From NCBI RefSeq assembly GCF_001667735.1, contig NZ_LZJN01000110.1, positions 39,237-103,236 of the forward strand: a stretch of DNA of 64,000 nucleotides, read 5' to 3'. A program made the translations under genes and the position numbers. The DNA is from Mycobacterium sp. E183 (GTDB taxonomy: Bacteria; Actinomycetota; Actinomycetes; Mycobacteriales; Mycobacteriaceae). Of the stretch, positions 57,722-64,000 are shown piece after piece (the first letter of the stretch is position 1; every line of letters starts with the position of its first letter). Under the pieces are notes generated by a model that saw only the letters and a program-made list of their open reading frames with translations, was not told where the DNA came from and searched no databases.

Positions 57722-59391
57722 CAGTGGATTCCTTCAGCGAGAGGTCCGAGCGCGAGCATGGGCAGGAAGGTGAGGGCCACCAGGATCAGCGTGACGCCGG
57801 CGACCATGCCGACGAACTGTGGCCGGTGAGTGGGCAGCGTGCCCGCCGATTCAGGTGTCTGGCCCTGCCTGGCCAGCGAGCCGGCCAGGGCGAGCACGAG
57901 CACGATCGGCAGGAACCGGCCGAAGACCATGGCCAGCCCCAGGGCGGTGTTGTACCAGTTGGTGTTGACACTGATGCCGGCGAAGGCCGACCCGTTGTTG
58001 TTGGCGGCGGAGGTGAACGCGTAGAGGACCTCCGACAATCCGTGCGGGCCCGAGTTCAGCATCCCCGCGCGTTCGCCCGGCAGCGCCATCGCGATCGCGG
58101 TGCCGGTGAGCACGATCAGCGGCGTGACCAGGAAATAGCTTGCGGCGAGCTTGATCTCGCGGGGGTTGATCTTCTTGCCGAGGTATTCCGGCGTGCGCCC
58201 GACCATCAGTCCGGCGACGAACACGGTGATCACCGCGAGGATGAGCATGCCGTAGAGGCCCGAGCCGGTGCCGCCGGGCGCGACCTCGCCGAGCTGCATG
58301 TTGAACATGGTCATCATGCCGCCAAGGCTCGTGTAGCTGTCGTGGAACGAGTCGACCGCGCCCGTGGAGGTGAGCGTCGTCGAGTCGGCGAAGACGGCGG
58401 AGTTGGCGACGCCGAACCGCTGCTCTACGCCCTCCATGGCCGAACCGACCGCGGTCGGCACCGTGCCGTGATGCTGCAGCTGGAACCACATCATGAAGGT
58501 CACGCTGATGGCGTACAGCGAAGCCATGACGGATGCGATCGCGTAGCCCTGCTTCGTGCTGCCCACCATGCGCCCGAACGTGCGCGGCAGCGAGAAGCTG
58601 ATCACCAGCAGCAGGAAGATCTCCAGCCAGTTGGTCCACCGGGTCGGGTTCTCGAACGGGTGGGCGGAGTTCGCGTTGTAGAAGCCGCCGCCGTTGGTGC
58701 CCAGCTCCTTGATGGCTTCCTGGCTGGCGACCGGGCCGCCGGTAATTGTTTGCTGCGTGCCACCGAGGGTGTTGACGACCTGGTCGTGCAGGTGGAAGTT
58801 CTGAATGGCGCCACCGGCGACGAGCACGATCGCTCCGACAATCGAAATCGGCAGCAGGATGCGAAGCACCGTGCGCACCAGGTCGACCCAGAAGTTGCCC
58901 AGCTCGCCGGTGCGCCTGCGGGCGAATCCGCGCACCAGCGCGATCGCGACCGCCATCCCGACGGCGGCGGAAACGAAGTTCTGCACCGCCAGCCCGGCCA
59001 TCTGCACCAGGTGACCCTGCGTGGACTCGCCGGAATAGGCCTGCCAGTTGGTGTTGGTGACGAAGCTGACCGCAGTGTTCCACGCCAGCCCCGGAGTCAT
59101 CTGCGTGGCCGGGTCGTGCAGGTGCAGCGGCAGCTTGCCCTGCACGAGCTGGAACACGAACAGGAAGAGAATGCTGATCGACGAGAACGCCAAGACGCTG
59201 CGCGCGTAGGCGCCCCACGTCTGCTCCGAGCGGGCGTCGACACCGATCAGCCGGTAGATGATCCGCTCGACATACGAGTCCTTGTCCGAGGTATACACCC
59301 GGTACATGTAGTCGCCGAGGGGCACGTGCACCAGCACCAAGGCCACGACGAGGACGAGCAGGAAGATGACGCCCGCAGTTGTTGTGCTCAC
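57721..59391 (-). CDS. kdpA: KdpA potassium-binding subunit
   Basis: Channel-like K+-selective subunit, 556 aa from GTG 59391, chosen for the GAGAGGTT ribosome site and the 1-nt overlap with kdpF; the ORF extending to 59421 is rejected. Ten membrane segments are expected. The four selectivity-filter loops are visible: [31 protein letters not shown] and [12 protein letters not shown]. The [11 protein letters not shown] loop is also present. Confidence 0.97.
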   Translation of the reverse strand: MSTTTAGVIFLLVLVVALVLVHVPLGDYMYRVYTSDKDSYVERIIYRLIGVDARSEQTWGAYARSVLAFSSISILFLFVFQLVQGKLPLHLHDPATQMTPGLAWNTAVSFVTNTNWQAYSGESTQGHLVQMAGLAVQNFVSAAVGMAVAIALVRGFARRRTGELGNFWVDLVRTVLRILLPISIVGAIVLVAGGAIQNFHLHDQVVNTLGGTQQTITGGPVASQEAIKELGTNGGGFYNANSAHPFENPTRWTNWLEIFLLLVISFSLPRTFGRMVGSTKQGYAIASVMASLYAISVTFMMWFQLQHHGTVPTAVGSAMEGVEQRFGVANSAVFADSTTLTSTGAVDSFHDSYTSLGGMMTMFNMQLGEVAPGGTGSGLYGMLILAVITVFVAGLMVGRTPEYLGKKINPREIKLAASYFLVTPLIVLTGTAIAMALPGERAGMLNSGPHGLSEVLYAFTSAANNNGSAFAGISVNTNWYNTALGLAMVFGRFLPIVLVLALAGSLARQGQTPESAGTLPTHRPQFVGMVAGVTLILVALTFLPMLALGPLAEGIH

Positions 59392-59480
59392 TAGAACCTC
59401 TCCGGGAACAGCAAGGCGCACGCGAGAAACAGTGCCAGAAGGACGGAAAGCGCCAAGCCGACGATGTTTTCGTAACTCAC
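59391..59480 (-). CDS. kdpF: KdpF small stabilising subunit
   Basis: 29-residue hydrophobic peptide that stabilises the KdpABC complex. Starts GTG 59480 and ends with TAG 59391-59393. One membrane helix covers nearly all of it ([18 protein letters not shown]), followed by ERF. It shares one base with the kdpA GTG and its start overlaps the stop of the upstream micro-ORF in a GTGA. It is too short for usual gene callers. Confidence 0.9.
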   Translation of the reverse strand: MSYENIVGLALSVLLALFLACALLFPERF

Positions 59481-59560
59481 AGCCGCTCGACCAGCTTCTG
59501 AACCGTGCCGAGGATGGCGAACACCGCCACCGTGAGCACGATGTACACCAACACGCCCAT
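59477..59560 (-). CDS. 27-residue membrane micro-ORF upstream of kdpF
   Basis: ATG 59560 to TGA 59477-59479. GGAGA lies 4 nt before the ATG; ATG 59590 and 59605 are in frame further upstream, giving up to 42 residues. The product starts [19 protein letters not shown], one hydrophobic helix, and ends with an amphipathic QKLVERL tail. Its stop overlaps the kdpF start codon (GTGA), so it is translationally coupled to kdpF. No known family. It may be an extra small Kdp subunit, a regulator of KdpD, or a leader peptide. Confidence 0.6.
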   Translation of the reverse strand: MGVLVYIVLTVAVFAILGTVQKLVERL

Positions 59561-60019
59561 CTTGTCTCCGTTCGGGCCGATCACGTGCATACGAAAGGGC
59601 CTCATCGAGCTAGCCGCAGCGCTTTCTCGGAGGCAAGGTCAGCTTGAAGTTAGTTGGGGCGGGTCCGATAGGGCCATTGGTTGACACTTTTCTTACGGTG
59701 GCCCAGGGCTCCCTTACGGTTTTTTTACGCACGTTCGTTCGAACCTGCCAGCAACTCCCGCCCGGCGACGTCCGGACCGACGGCGGCACGTTTTTTCATC
59801 TCAGCATCGGAGTAGGTGTCCCCAATCACGATGACGGACAGGAGTTTTGAGGACCTCCACGGCGGCCGGCCTCGTCAATCGCAAGCTCTGGCATTGGCCG
59901 GTGCTTTTGCCGATCCTGCGCACCGGGTCGATTAAGGTTCCGTAAACATTGGCGCCCCGGACGTATGGATGCCGTTGTCATCCCGGCACGTGCCGTGCTT
60001 TCGGCGTAGACCGAAATTC
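59561..60019. other. 459-bp intergenic region upstream of kdp and of the DUF gene
   Basis: No convincing gene is present. The minus-strand side must hold the kdp promoter, and an 8-bp direct repeat suits a KdpE site (separate entry). The right half is AT-richer around 59720-59730 and 59930-59950 and probably holds the promoter of the DUF protein. Confidence 0.5.
59692..59720. promoter_or_regulatory. CTTACGGT direct repeat, candidate KdpE site
   Basis: Two copies of CTTACGGT at 59692-59699 and 59713-59720, spaced 21 bp start to start (two helical turns), with a T-run after the second copy. OmpR-family regulators bind direct repeats with such phasing. Position is about 130-160 bp upstream of the kdp micro-ORF start on the minus strand. 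The sequence does not match the E. coli KdpE box closely, so the match is by position and symmetry only. Confidence 0.45.
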
Positions 60020-60592
60020 ATGCGTGATCGCCAACACCGAACCGTCGAACGCGGCGTTACCGAACCACCACAGGGGAGAGCAGCCGCGCCGCCGTGGTTC
60101 TCGCGCCTGCTCGACGGTGACCACCTTTGGGGATCGTATGGGGCGGCGGTCAGCCAGTACGGGGTTCGCCGCTACAACCTCATCGTCTATCCGCCCGGAA
60201 CCAGTACCACCGACCGGCGGCTGGCGAGGCTGTGGCGTGCATGGCCGCTAACCGCTGCCGCGTTGATGCTGTTGTGCGTCATGGTGTTGGGCAATGCAAT
60301 GGACTCACCCGATACCGTGCTGACAGTCGCTGCGGTCGCCTACCTGAGTATCAGCATGCTCCTCTTTTTCCGGGCCGGGCCTCCCCGTGTTCGAGCTAGG
60401 TCGATGTCGATCATCCTCATGCCCAACACCGTCGACGTGCAGGAGCTGCGCAGGTACGCCCAATGGCGGACGTTGGTCGACATGCTGATCAAGGCCGACC
60501 GCATGCTGACGACTCATGCGATCTCACCGGTCGAGCATGAGGCCGTCTGGTGGGATGCCTACGACCGTGTGGCAGAGATCGAGCATGTCTGA
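60020..60592 (+). CDS. mycobacterial membrane protein, probably DUF6611 family
   Basis: 190 aa from ATG 60020. A basic N-terminal part is followed by the conserved YGVRRYNLIVYPPGTS..DRRLARLWRAWP block, two hydrophobic segments (about 88-106 and 112-130: LTAAALMLLCVMVLG and VLTVAAVAYLSISMLLFF) and a cytoplasmic C-terminal region with ELRRYAQWRTLVDMLIKADRML. The layout fits the small mycobacterial DUF6611 membrane proteins; the label is from memory and not certain. No operon partner is close. Confidence 0.7.
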   Translation: MRDRQHRTVERGVTEPPQGRAAAPPWFSRLLDGDHLWGSYGAAVSQYGVRRYNLIVYPPGTSTTDRRLARLWRAWPLTAAALMLLCVMVLGNAMDSPDTVLTVAAVAYLSISMLLFFRAGPPRVRARSMSIILMPNTVDVQELRRYAQWRTLVDMLIKADRMLTTHAISPVEHEAVWWDAYDRVAEIEHV

Positions 60593-60971
60593 TGCGCTGA
60601 CACAGAACCTCAGGCGTCCAGGTATCCGGTGTCCGTCCAATCATTGGGCCGCAGAACCTGCTGCTCTTGCCAGCGACGATATTGGCCACTGACGGCCGAT
60701 GTGCAATCCAAGCTGGATGTAGACGAATCACTGGCCGAGGCCAGCGGTGGTTGGATCACCGCGTTGACCCTCGGAAAGATGCAGCGCTGGTTCATAACCC
60801 GCGTGCTCGCGAACGAGAAGCTCAGCGCTTACCTCGTCGATTCTGCGTTGCGTTGAAAACGACAGAGCCGATGTGATGTCCAAGCGAACCGACGAGAAGC
60901 GCGCTTGTCGGAGGAAGAAGCCAATCGCGGCAAGCGGCCGGCCTCGGGCAAGCACACGTGAATGCCGGGTT
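60593..60971. other. 379-bp region without a recognisable gene
   Basis: Short open frames exist on both strands (for example 60629-60856 plus) but none shows a family pattern or a good ribosome site. It may hold the terminator of the DUF gene and of trcS. Confidence 0.4.
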
Positions 60972-62492
60972 TCAGCGGCTGCCGGGTCTTTCGGTCATCG
61001 GGATCCGGACGCGGAAAACCGTTCTGCCCTCGGTGGATTCGGCGGTTACGGAGCCGCCATGCGCCTTGACTATCGAACTGACGATGGCCAGGCCCAGCCC
61101 GGTGCCCGTTCCGTTGAGCCTCGAGTTGTCCGCCCGGGCGAACCGTTCGAACAAGCGGGGGAGAAGCTCCGGGTCGATGCCCGGTCCGTCGTCGGCCACG
61201 GTCAGCTCCGCACATGGCGCCTCGGCACCATCGCGGCGGCAGGCGATCGCGGTCGTGACGGTGACCCCGGGCGGGTTGTGCACCCGGGCATTGTTGAGCA
61301 GGTTGCTGACCAGCTGATGCAACCGCGCATGATCCCCACGGACCCACACCGGTTCCGCCGGTAGGTCCTTCACCCAGTGGTGCATCGGCGCCGCGACCGC
61401 CGCGTCGTTGACGGCGTTGCCGACGAGCTCGGCGAGGTCGACGTCCTCGCTCTGCAGGTCTTGCCCTTCGCCCAGGCGCGACAGCAGCAGCAGCTCGTCG
61501 ACCAGCAGCGTCATGCGCCGCGCTTCCGACTCGATGCGGGCCAGCGCATATTCGGTGGTCGGGGGCAACTCCGAACTGTCCTGGCGGGTGAGTTCGGCGT
61601 ACCCCTGAATCGCGGCGAGGGGGGTCCGCAGTTCGTGGCTGGCGTCAGTGATGAATTGACGCGTTCGCAGATCGGATTCGGCGCGCTGCGCCAGCGCACT
61701 GTCGACGTTGTCGAGCAACCGGTTCAACGTGTGGCCGACGATGCCGACCTCGTTCTGCTGGTTGGTGTCACGCGGCCGCACCCGGACACTGATTCGGTGG
61801 TCGTCGTCGGCGAGCGGCATGGCGGCGACTTCCGCAGCGGTGGCCGCCAACCGGCGCAATGGGCGCAGGGTGTAGCCGACGACCCAAACGGTGAGCCCGG
61901 CGGTGACCGTCAACGCCGCCGCGATCAGCAGGGTGGTGGTGAGTTGTTTGCGGGCGATGATCTGGTCGGCGAGGTTCAGCGAGACGCCGGCGATCAGCAC
62001 GTCCGATCCATCGACGTGGCTCTTGAGCCGGTAATACCCGAGGCTGCCCAGGTTTTCGGTCCGGGGCGGGCCGTTTGCCCACGATTGCGCCTCGACGGCG
62101 CGCACCACGTCGGCGGGTGCGGGCCGCGCTTCGGCTTCGGAGAACACCGCCGACCCGATCACGGCGCCTTCATGCAGCACCACGATCAGGTTTCCCGGCG
62201 TCTGATCGGTGAACTGCAGCATCGCCTCCGGCAGTGGCTTGGCACCGACGGCCGGATCATGTTCGCCCCGAACGTATTTGTGATACGAATGGCCCAACGC
62301 GTCCAACGACTCGGCGACGTCGGCGTCGCTCATCGCGGTGACGTAGCCCCGCAGGCTCAGCACGGAGACGATGCCGACCGTCATCAGCACCACGCTGACC
62401 ACGGCGAGGACGCCCAACAAAAGCTGGCGGCGTAACGAATGGGGCAGCCACCGCGGAAGATCGCCGGACAGGGCGTCCCGGGCCCGGCTCAT
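60972..62492 (-). CDS. trcS: TrcS sensor histidine kinase
   Basis: 506 aa from ATG 62492; the frame further upstream is shadow of trcR. Two membrane segments (about 22-46 and 185-205) enclose an extracytoplasmic sensor; a HAMP domain follows (LRPLRRLAATAAEVA...). The kinase core has FITDASHELRTPLAAIQGYAEL (H-box), VSNLLNNARVHNP, VADDGPGIDPELLPRLFERFARAD and GTGLGLAIVSSIVKAHGG. It overlaps the trcR stop by 4 nt (ATGA). TrcS phosphorylates TrcR and is active in early growth in M. tuberculosis. Confidence 0.95.
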   Translation of the reverse strand: MSRARDALSGDLPRWLPHSLRRQLLLGVLAVVSVVLMTVGIVSVLSLRGYVTAMSDADVAESLDALGHSYHKYVRGEHDPAVGAKPLPEAMLQFTDQTPGNLIVVLHEGAVIGSAVFSEAEARPAPADVVRAVEAQSWANGPPRTENLGSLGYYRLKSHVDGSDVLIAGVSLNLADQIIARKQLTTTLLIAAALTVTAGLTVWVVGYTLRPLRRLAATAAEVAAMPLADDDHRISVRVRPRDTNQQNEVGIVGHTLNRLLDNVDSALAQRAESDLRTRQFITDASHELRTPLAAIQGYAELTRQDSSELPPTTEYALARIESEARRMTLLVDELLLLSRLGEGQDLQSEDVDLAELVGNAVNDAAVAAPMHHWVKDLPAEPVWVRGDHARLHQLVSNLLNNARVHNPPGVTVTTAIACRRDGAEAPCAELTVADDGPGIDPELLPRLFERFARADNSRLNGTGTGLGLAIVSSIVKAHGGSVTAESTEGRTVFRVRIPMTERPGSR

Positions 62493-63262
62493 TCCGGGGG
62501 CCGCAACATGTATCCCACACCGCGCACGGTGTGAATCATCGGTTCCCGGCCGGAATCGATCTTTTTCCTCAGATAGGAGATGTAGAGATCCACGATGCTG
62601 GTGCGCCCGGCGAAGTCGTAGTTCCACACGCGGTCGAGGATCTCGGTGCGGCTCAGCGCGCGGCGGGGATTGCGCATCAGGAAGCGCAGCAGTTCGAACT
62701 CGGTTGAGGACAGCGATATCTGCGTGCCGCCCCGGCTCACCTCCCGGCTGGCGGTGTCCAGGCGCAGGTCGCCGACATTGAGGGTTTCGGCCGCGGGCGG
62801 CGTCTGCTGACCGGAACGGCGCAGTAACCCGCGCAGCCGCGCCACGAGCTCTTCTAGGCTGAACGGCTTGGTCATGTAGTCGTCGGCGCCCGCGGTCAGA
62901 CCGGTGACCCGGTCCATCACCGAATCCCGCGCGGTCAGGAAGAGCGTCGGGGTGTAGGTGTCCGATTGGCGGACGCGTTCCAGGATCCGCAGCCCGTCGA
63001 CATCCGGCAGCATGATGTCGAGCACCAGCACGTCGGGATTGACCTTATCGAACTTGGCCATGGCCTCGCGTCCGTTGTGGGCGATGTCGACCACCCAGCC
63101 CTCGTAGTGCAGCGCCATCTTCACCAGGTTGGTCAGCGCCGGCTCGTCATCGACCAACAGGACCCTGATCGGCGATCCATCGGCACGGTAAATCCTGGGC
63201 AGCTGCCCGAGGATGGCCTGGCGGGGGCGCTGGCCACCCGCATAATCCGACATTGCGGTCAT
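62489..63262 (-). CDS. trcR: TrcR response regulator
   Basis: 257 aa, the M. tuberculosis length. Start ATG 63262 with AGGA about 5 nt upstream; ATG 63253 is possible. The receiver domain has VLLVDDEPALTNLV, the phospho-acceptor in DVLVLDIMLPDVDGL and ADDYMTKPFSLEELV. The OmpR-type winged helix ends with YISYLRKKIDSGREPMIHTVRGVGYMLRPPE. TrcR activates its own operon through an AT-rich region in M. tuberculosis. Confidence 0.96.
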   Translation of the reverse strand: MTAMSDYAGGQRPRQAILGQLPRIYRADGSPIRVLLVDDEPALTNLVKMALHYEGWVVDIAHNGREAMAKFDKVNPDVLVLDIMLPDVDGLRILERVRQSDTYTPTLFLTARDSVMDRVTGLTAGADDYMTKPFSLEELVARLRGLLRRSGQQTPPAAETLNVGDLRLDTASREVSRGGTQISLSSTEFELLRFLMRNPRRALSRTEILDRVWNYDFAGRTSIVDLYISYLRKKIDSGREPMIHTVRGVGYMLRPPE

Positions 63263-63458
63263 GTTCCTACATTCTGGCAAGACGCACACCCAACTGTCAC
63301 GGAGTTCATAGAGTTCTCAAATGTGCGCGGGCAGCGAAGCAACTCGACGGGTGATCCCAGTTATCCAAAAGCGTTGCTTCGCATGGTCGTTGAATGTCGC
63401 AGTGCGGCGGTCCGGTTTCGCACAGCACCCCGGCGCATCAGAGTTGCCCGGGGCAGCC

Positions 63459-63492
63459 AAAAGGGCCCGCACACCGTGGTGTGCGGGCCCTT
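63459..63492 (-). terminator. strong intrinsic terminator after the esx pair
   Basis: A perfect 14-bp stem, AAGGGCCCGCACAC and GTGTGCGGGCCCTT, with a 4-nt loop (63475-63478). On the minus strand the stem is followed by a TTTT run. It lies 17 bp after the stop codon of the esx gene and is the clearest terminator in the window. Confidence 0.85.
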
Positions 63493-63509
63493 CGAGTGAA
63501 GAGGCGGTG

Positions 63510-63794
63510 TCAGGCCCAGCTGGACCCGACGGCGCTGTCGGTGCTGGCCATGTTGTTGCCGGCGCTTTGCACCTTCTGCCCGTGGGCGTTGGCCTGCTCG
63601 TAGATCACCTGGAAGTTGCGACCCAACTGGGTGATGAACTCCTGGCAGGCCACCGAACCGGCGCCACCCCAGAAGTCACCCGCAGCGAGCACATCGCGAA
63701 CGATGGCCTGGTGCTCAGCCTCCAGAGACGCGGCCTGGGCGCGGATCAAGGCGCCGTGGGCGTCGACATCGCCGAACTGGTAGTTAATGGTCAT
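63510..63794 (-). CDS. EsxI/EsxN-type WXG100 protein
   Basis: 94 aa ESX-secreted small protein of the Mtb9.9/QILSS subfamily. It starts ITINYQFGDVDAHGA-like (MTINYQFGDVDAHGALIRAQ), has the FWGGAGS turn of WXG100 proteins and ends NMASTDSAVGSSWA. Nearly identical paralogues (esxI, esxL, esxN, esxO, esxV) exist, so no single symbol is assigned. A good AAGGAG lies before the ATG. The EsxJ-type gene is 44 bp upstream on the minus strand; the pair form a heterodimer and are exported by an ESX-5-like system. Confidence 0.95.
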   Translation of the reverse strand: MTINYQFGDVDAHGALIRAQAASLEAEHQAIVRDVLAAGDFWGGAGSVACQEFITQLGRNFQVIYEQANAHGQKVQSAGNNMASTDSAVGSSWA

Positions 63795-63838
63795 TGCTTA
63801 GCTCCTTAGAAGTGTTGGATAGCAGTGGTTTTCGGCTG

Positions 63839-64000
63839 CTAGCTGCTCAGGATCTGCTGCGAGGCCTGCTCTTGCTGCTCGTAGTTGTTGGCGTCGCGGA
63901 TAAGTCCGTCGCGCACTCCGTGGAGCATGTTGACGATGTTGCGGAAGGCCTGGTTGACCTGGCCCATGGTGTCGTACGAGGTCGCCTGCGCCTGGCCGCT
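63839..64000 (-). CDS. EsxJ-type WXG100 protein (partial)
   Basis: Only the last 53 codons are in the window. The visible sequence contains [40 protein letters not shown] and the signature end [11 protein letters not shown], which identify the EsxJ/K/M/P/W subfamily. It is the first gene of the esx pair and probably follows PE/PPE genes beyond the right edge. Confidence 0.95.
   Translation of the reverse strand, partial: SGQAQATSYDTMGQVNQAFRNIVNMLHGVRDGLIRDANNYEQQEQASQQILSS

Noticed and set aside
57724..59394. 556-codon plus-strand frame opposite kdpA
   Set aside because: Antisense shadow of kdpA with no recognisable protein features.
59644..59850. 68-codon frame upstream of the DUF gene
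   Set aside because: It covers the phased repeat and T-run; no ribosome site and no family pattern.

Overview
The window is high-GC actinobacterial chromosome from a slow-growing Mycobacterium, most likely a member or relative of the M. avium complex. The evidence is a PPE-SVP protein, an EsxI/EsxN-type and an EsxJ-type WXG100 pair, RpfB with its catalytic Glu at residue 292, the LpqT and LpqU lipoproteins, the TrcRS two-component system, and a backbone from metG to trcR in the same order as the M. tuberculosis Rv1007c-Rv1038c block. No insertion sequence, prophage or CRISPR array was seen.

Layout. (1) Positions 1-17973 hold a Wzx/Wzy-type exopolysaccharide cluster. It has an initiating polyprenyl-phosphate sugar transferase, a flippase, an O-antigen-polymerase-like protein, a Wzz/tyrosine-kinase-like co-polymerase, three glycosyltransferases, UDP-glucose dehydrogenase plus UDP-xylose synthase, a second epimerase, an RmlC-like epimerase, an aldo/keto reductase, a GMC oxidoreductase, a TylF-like methyltransferase and a DUF4832 hydrolase-like protein. 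A PPE gene (18018-19223) heads the leftward half as if it were the first gene of that operon. (2) Positions 19224-24803 are a regulatory and accessory zone: two tandem TetR regulators resembling the gamma-butyrolactone-receptor type, repeated AAACATAC boxes, a BcsB-like secreted protein, a small PAS protein and a DUF1772 membrane protein with twin operators. (3) Positions 24833-30451 hold metG, tatD and the rpfB-ksgA-ispE operon, with a candidate RNA-switch leader. (4) Positions 30778-38669 hold pks16, pth-rplY, an SDR, prsA-arsC-lpqT, glmU and tRNA-Gln. (5) Positions 38784-49500 hold a TetR gene, a 3'-truncated diaminopimelate-decarboxylase-like gene, mfd, mazG, lpqU, eno, a DivIC-like gene, a DUF501 gene and ppx. 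(6) Positions 49561-51345 hold an MFS exporter with a candidate coupled micro-ORF. (7) Positions 51389-59560 hold a fully collinear kdpFABCDE operon, preceded by an apparently unannotated 27-codon membrane micro-ORF. (8) Positions 60020-64000 hold a membrane DUF protein, trcR-trcS and the esx pair with a strong terminator.

How the genes work together. The first 19 kb can be read as a complete lipid-linked oligosaccharide assembly line: nucleotide sugars (UDP-GlcA, UDP-xylose, epimerised sugars), initiation, chain building, flipping, polymerisation and length control. This pathway type is unusual in mycobacteria. The leftward half may be controlled through the promoter region that it shares with the tandem TetR genes. 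The rest is mainly conserved housekeeping backbone, broken by accessory insertions (SDR, arsC, the truncated decarboxylase, the MFS exporter) and by small regulatory elements. All functions are inferred from sequence motifs and family recognition; no database search was run.
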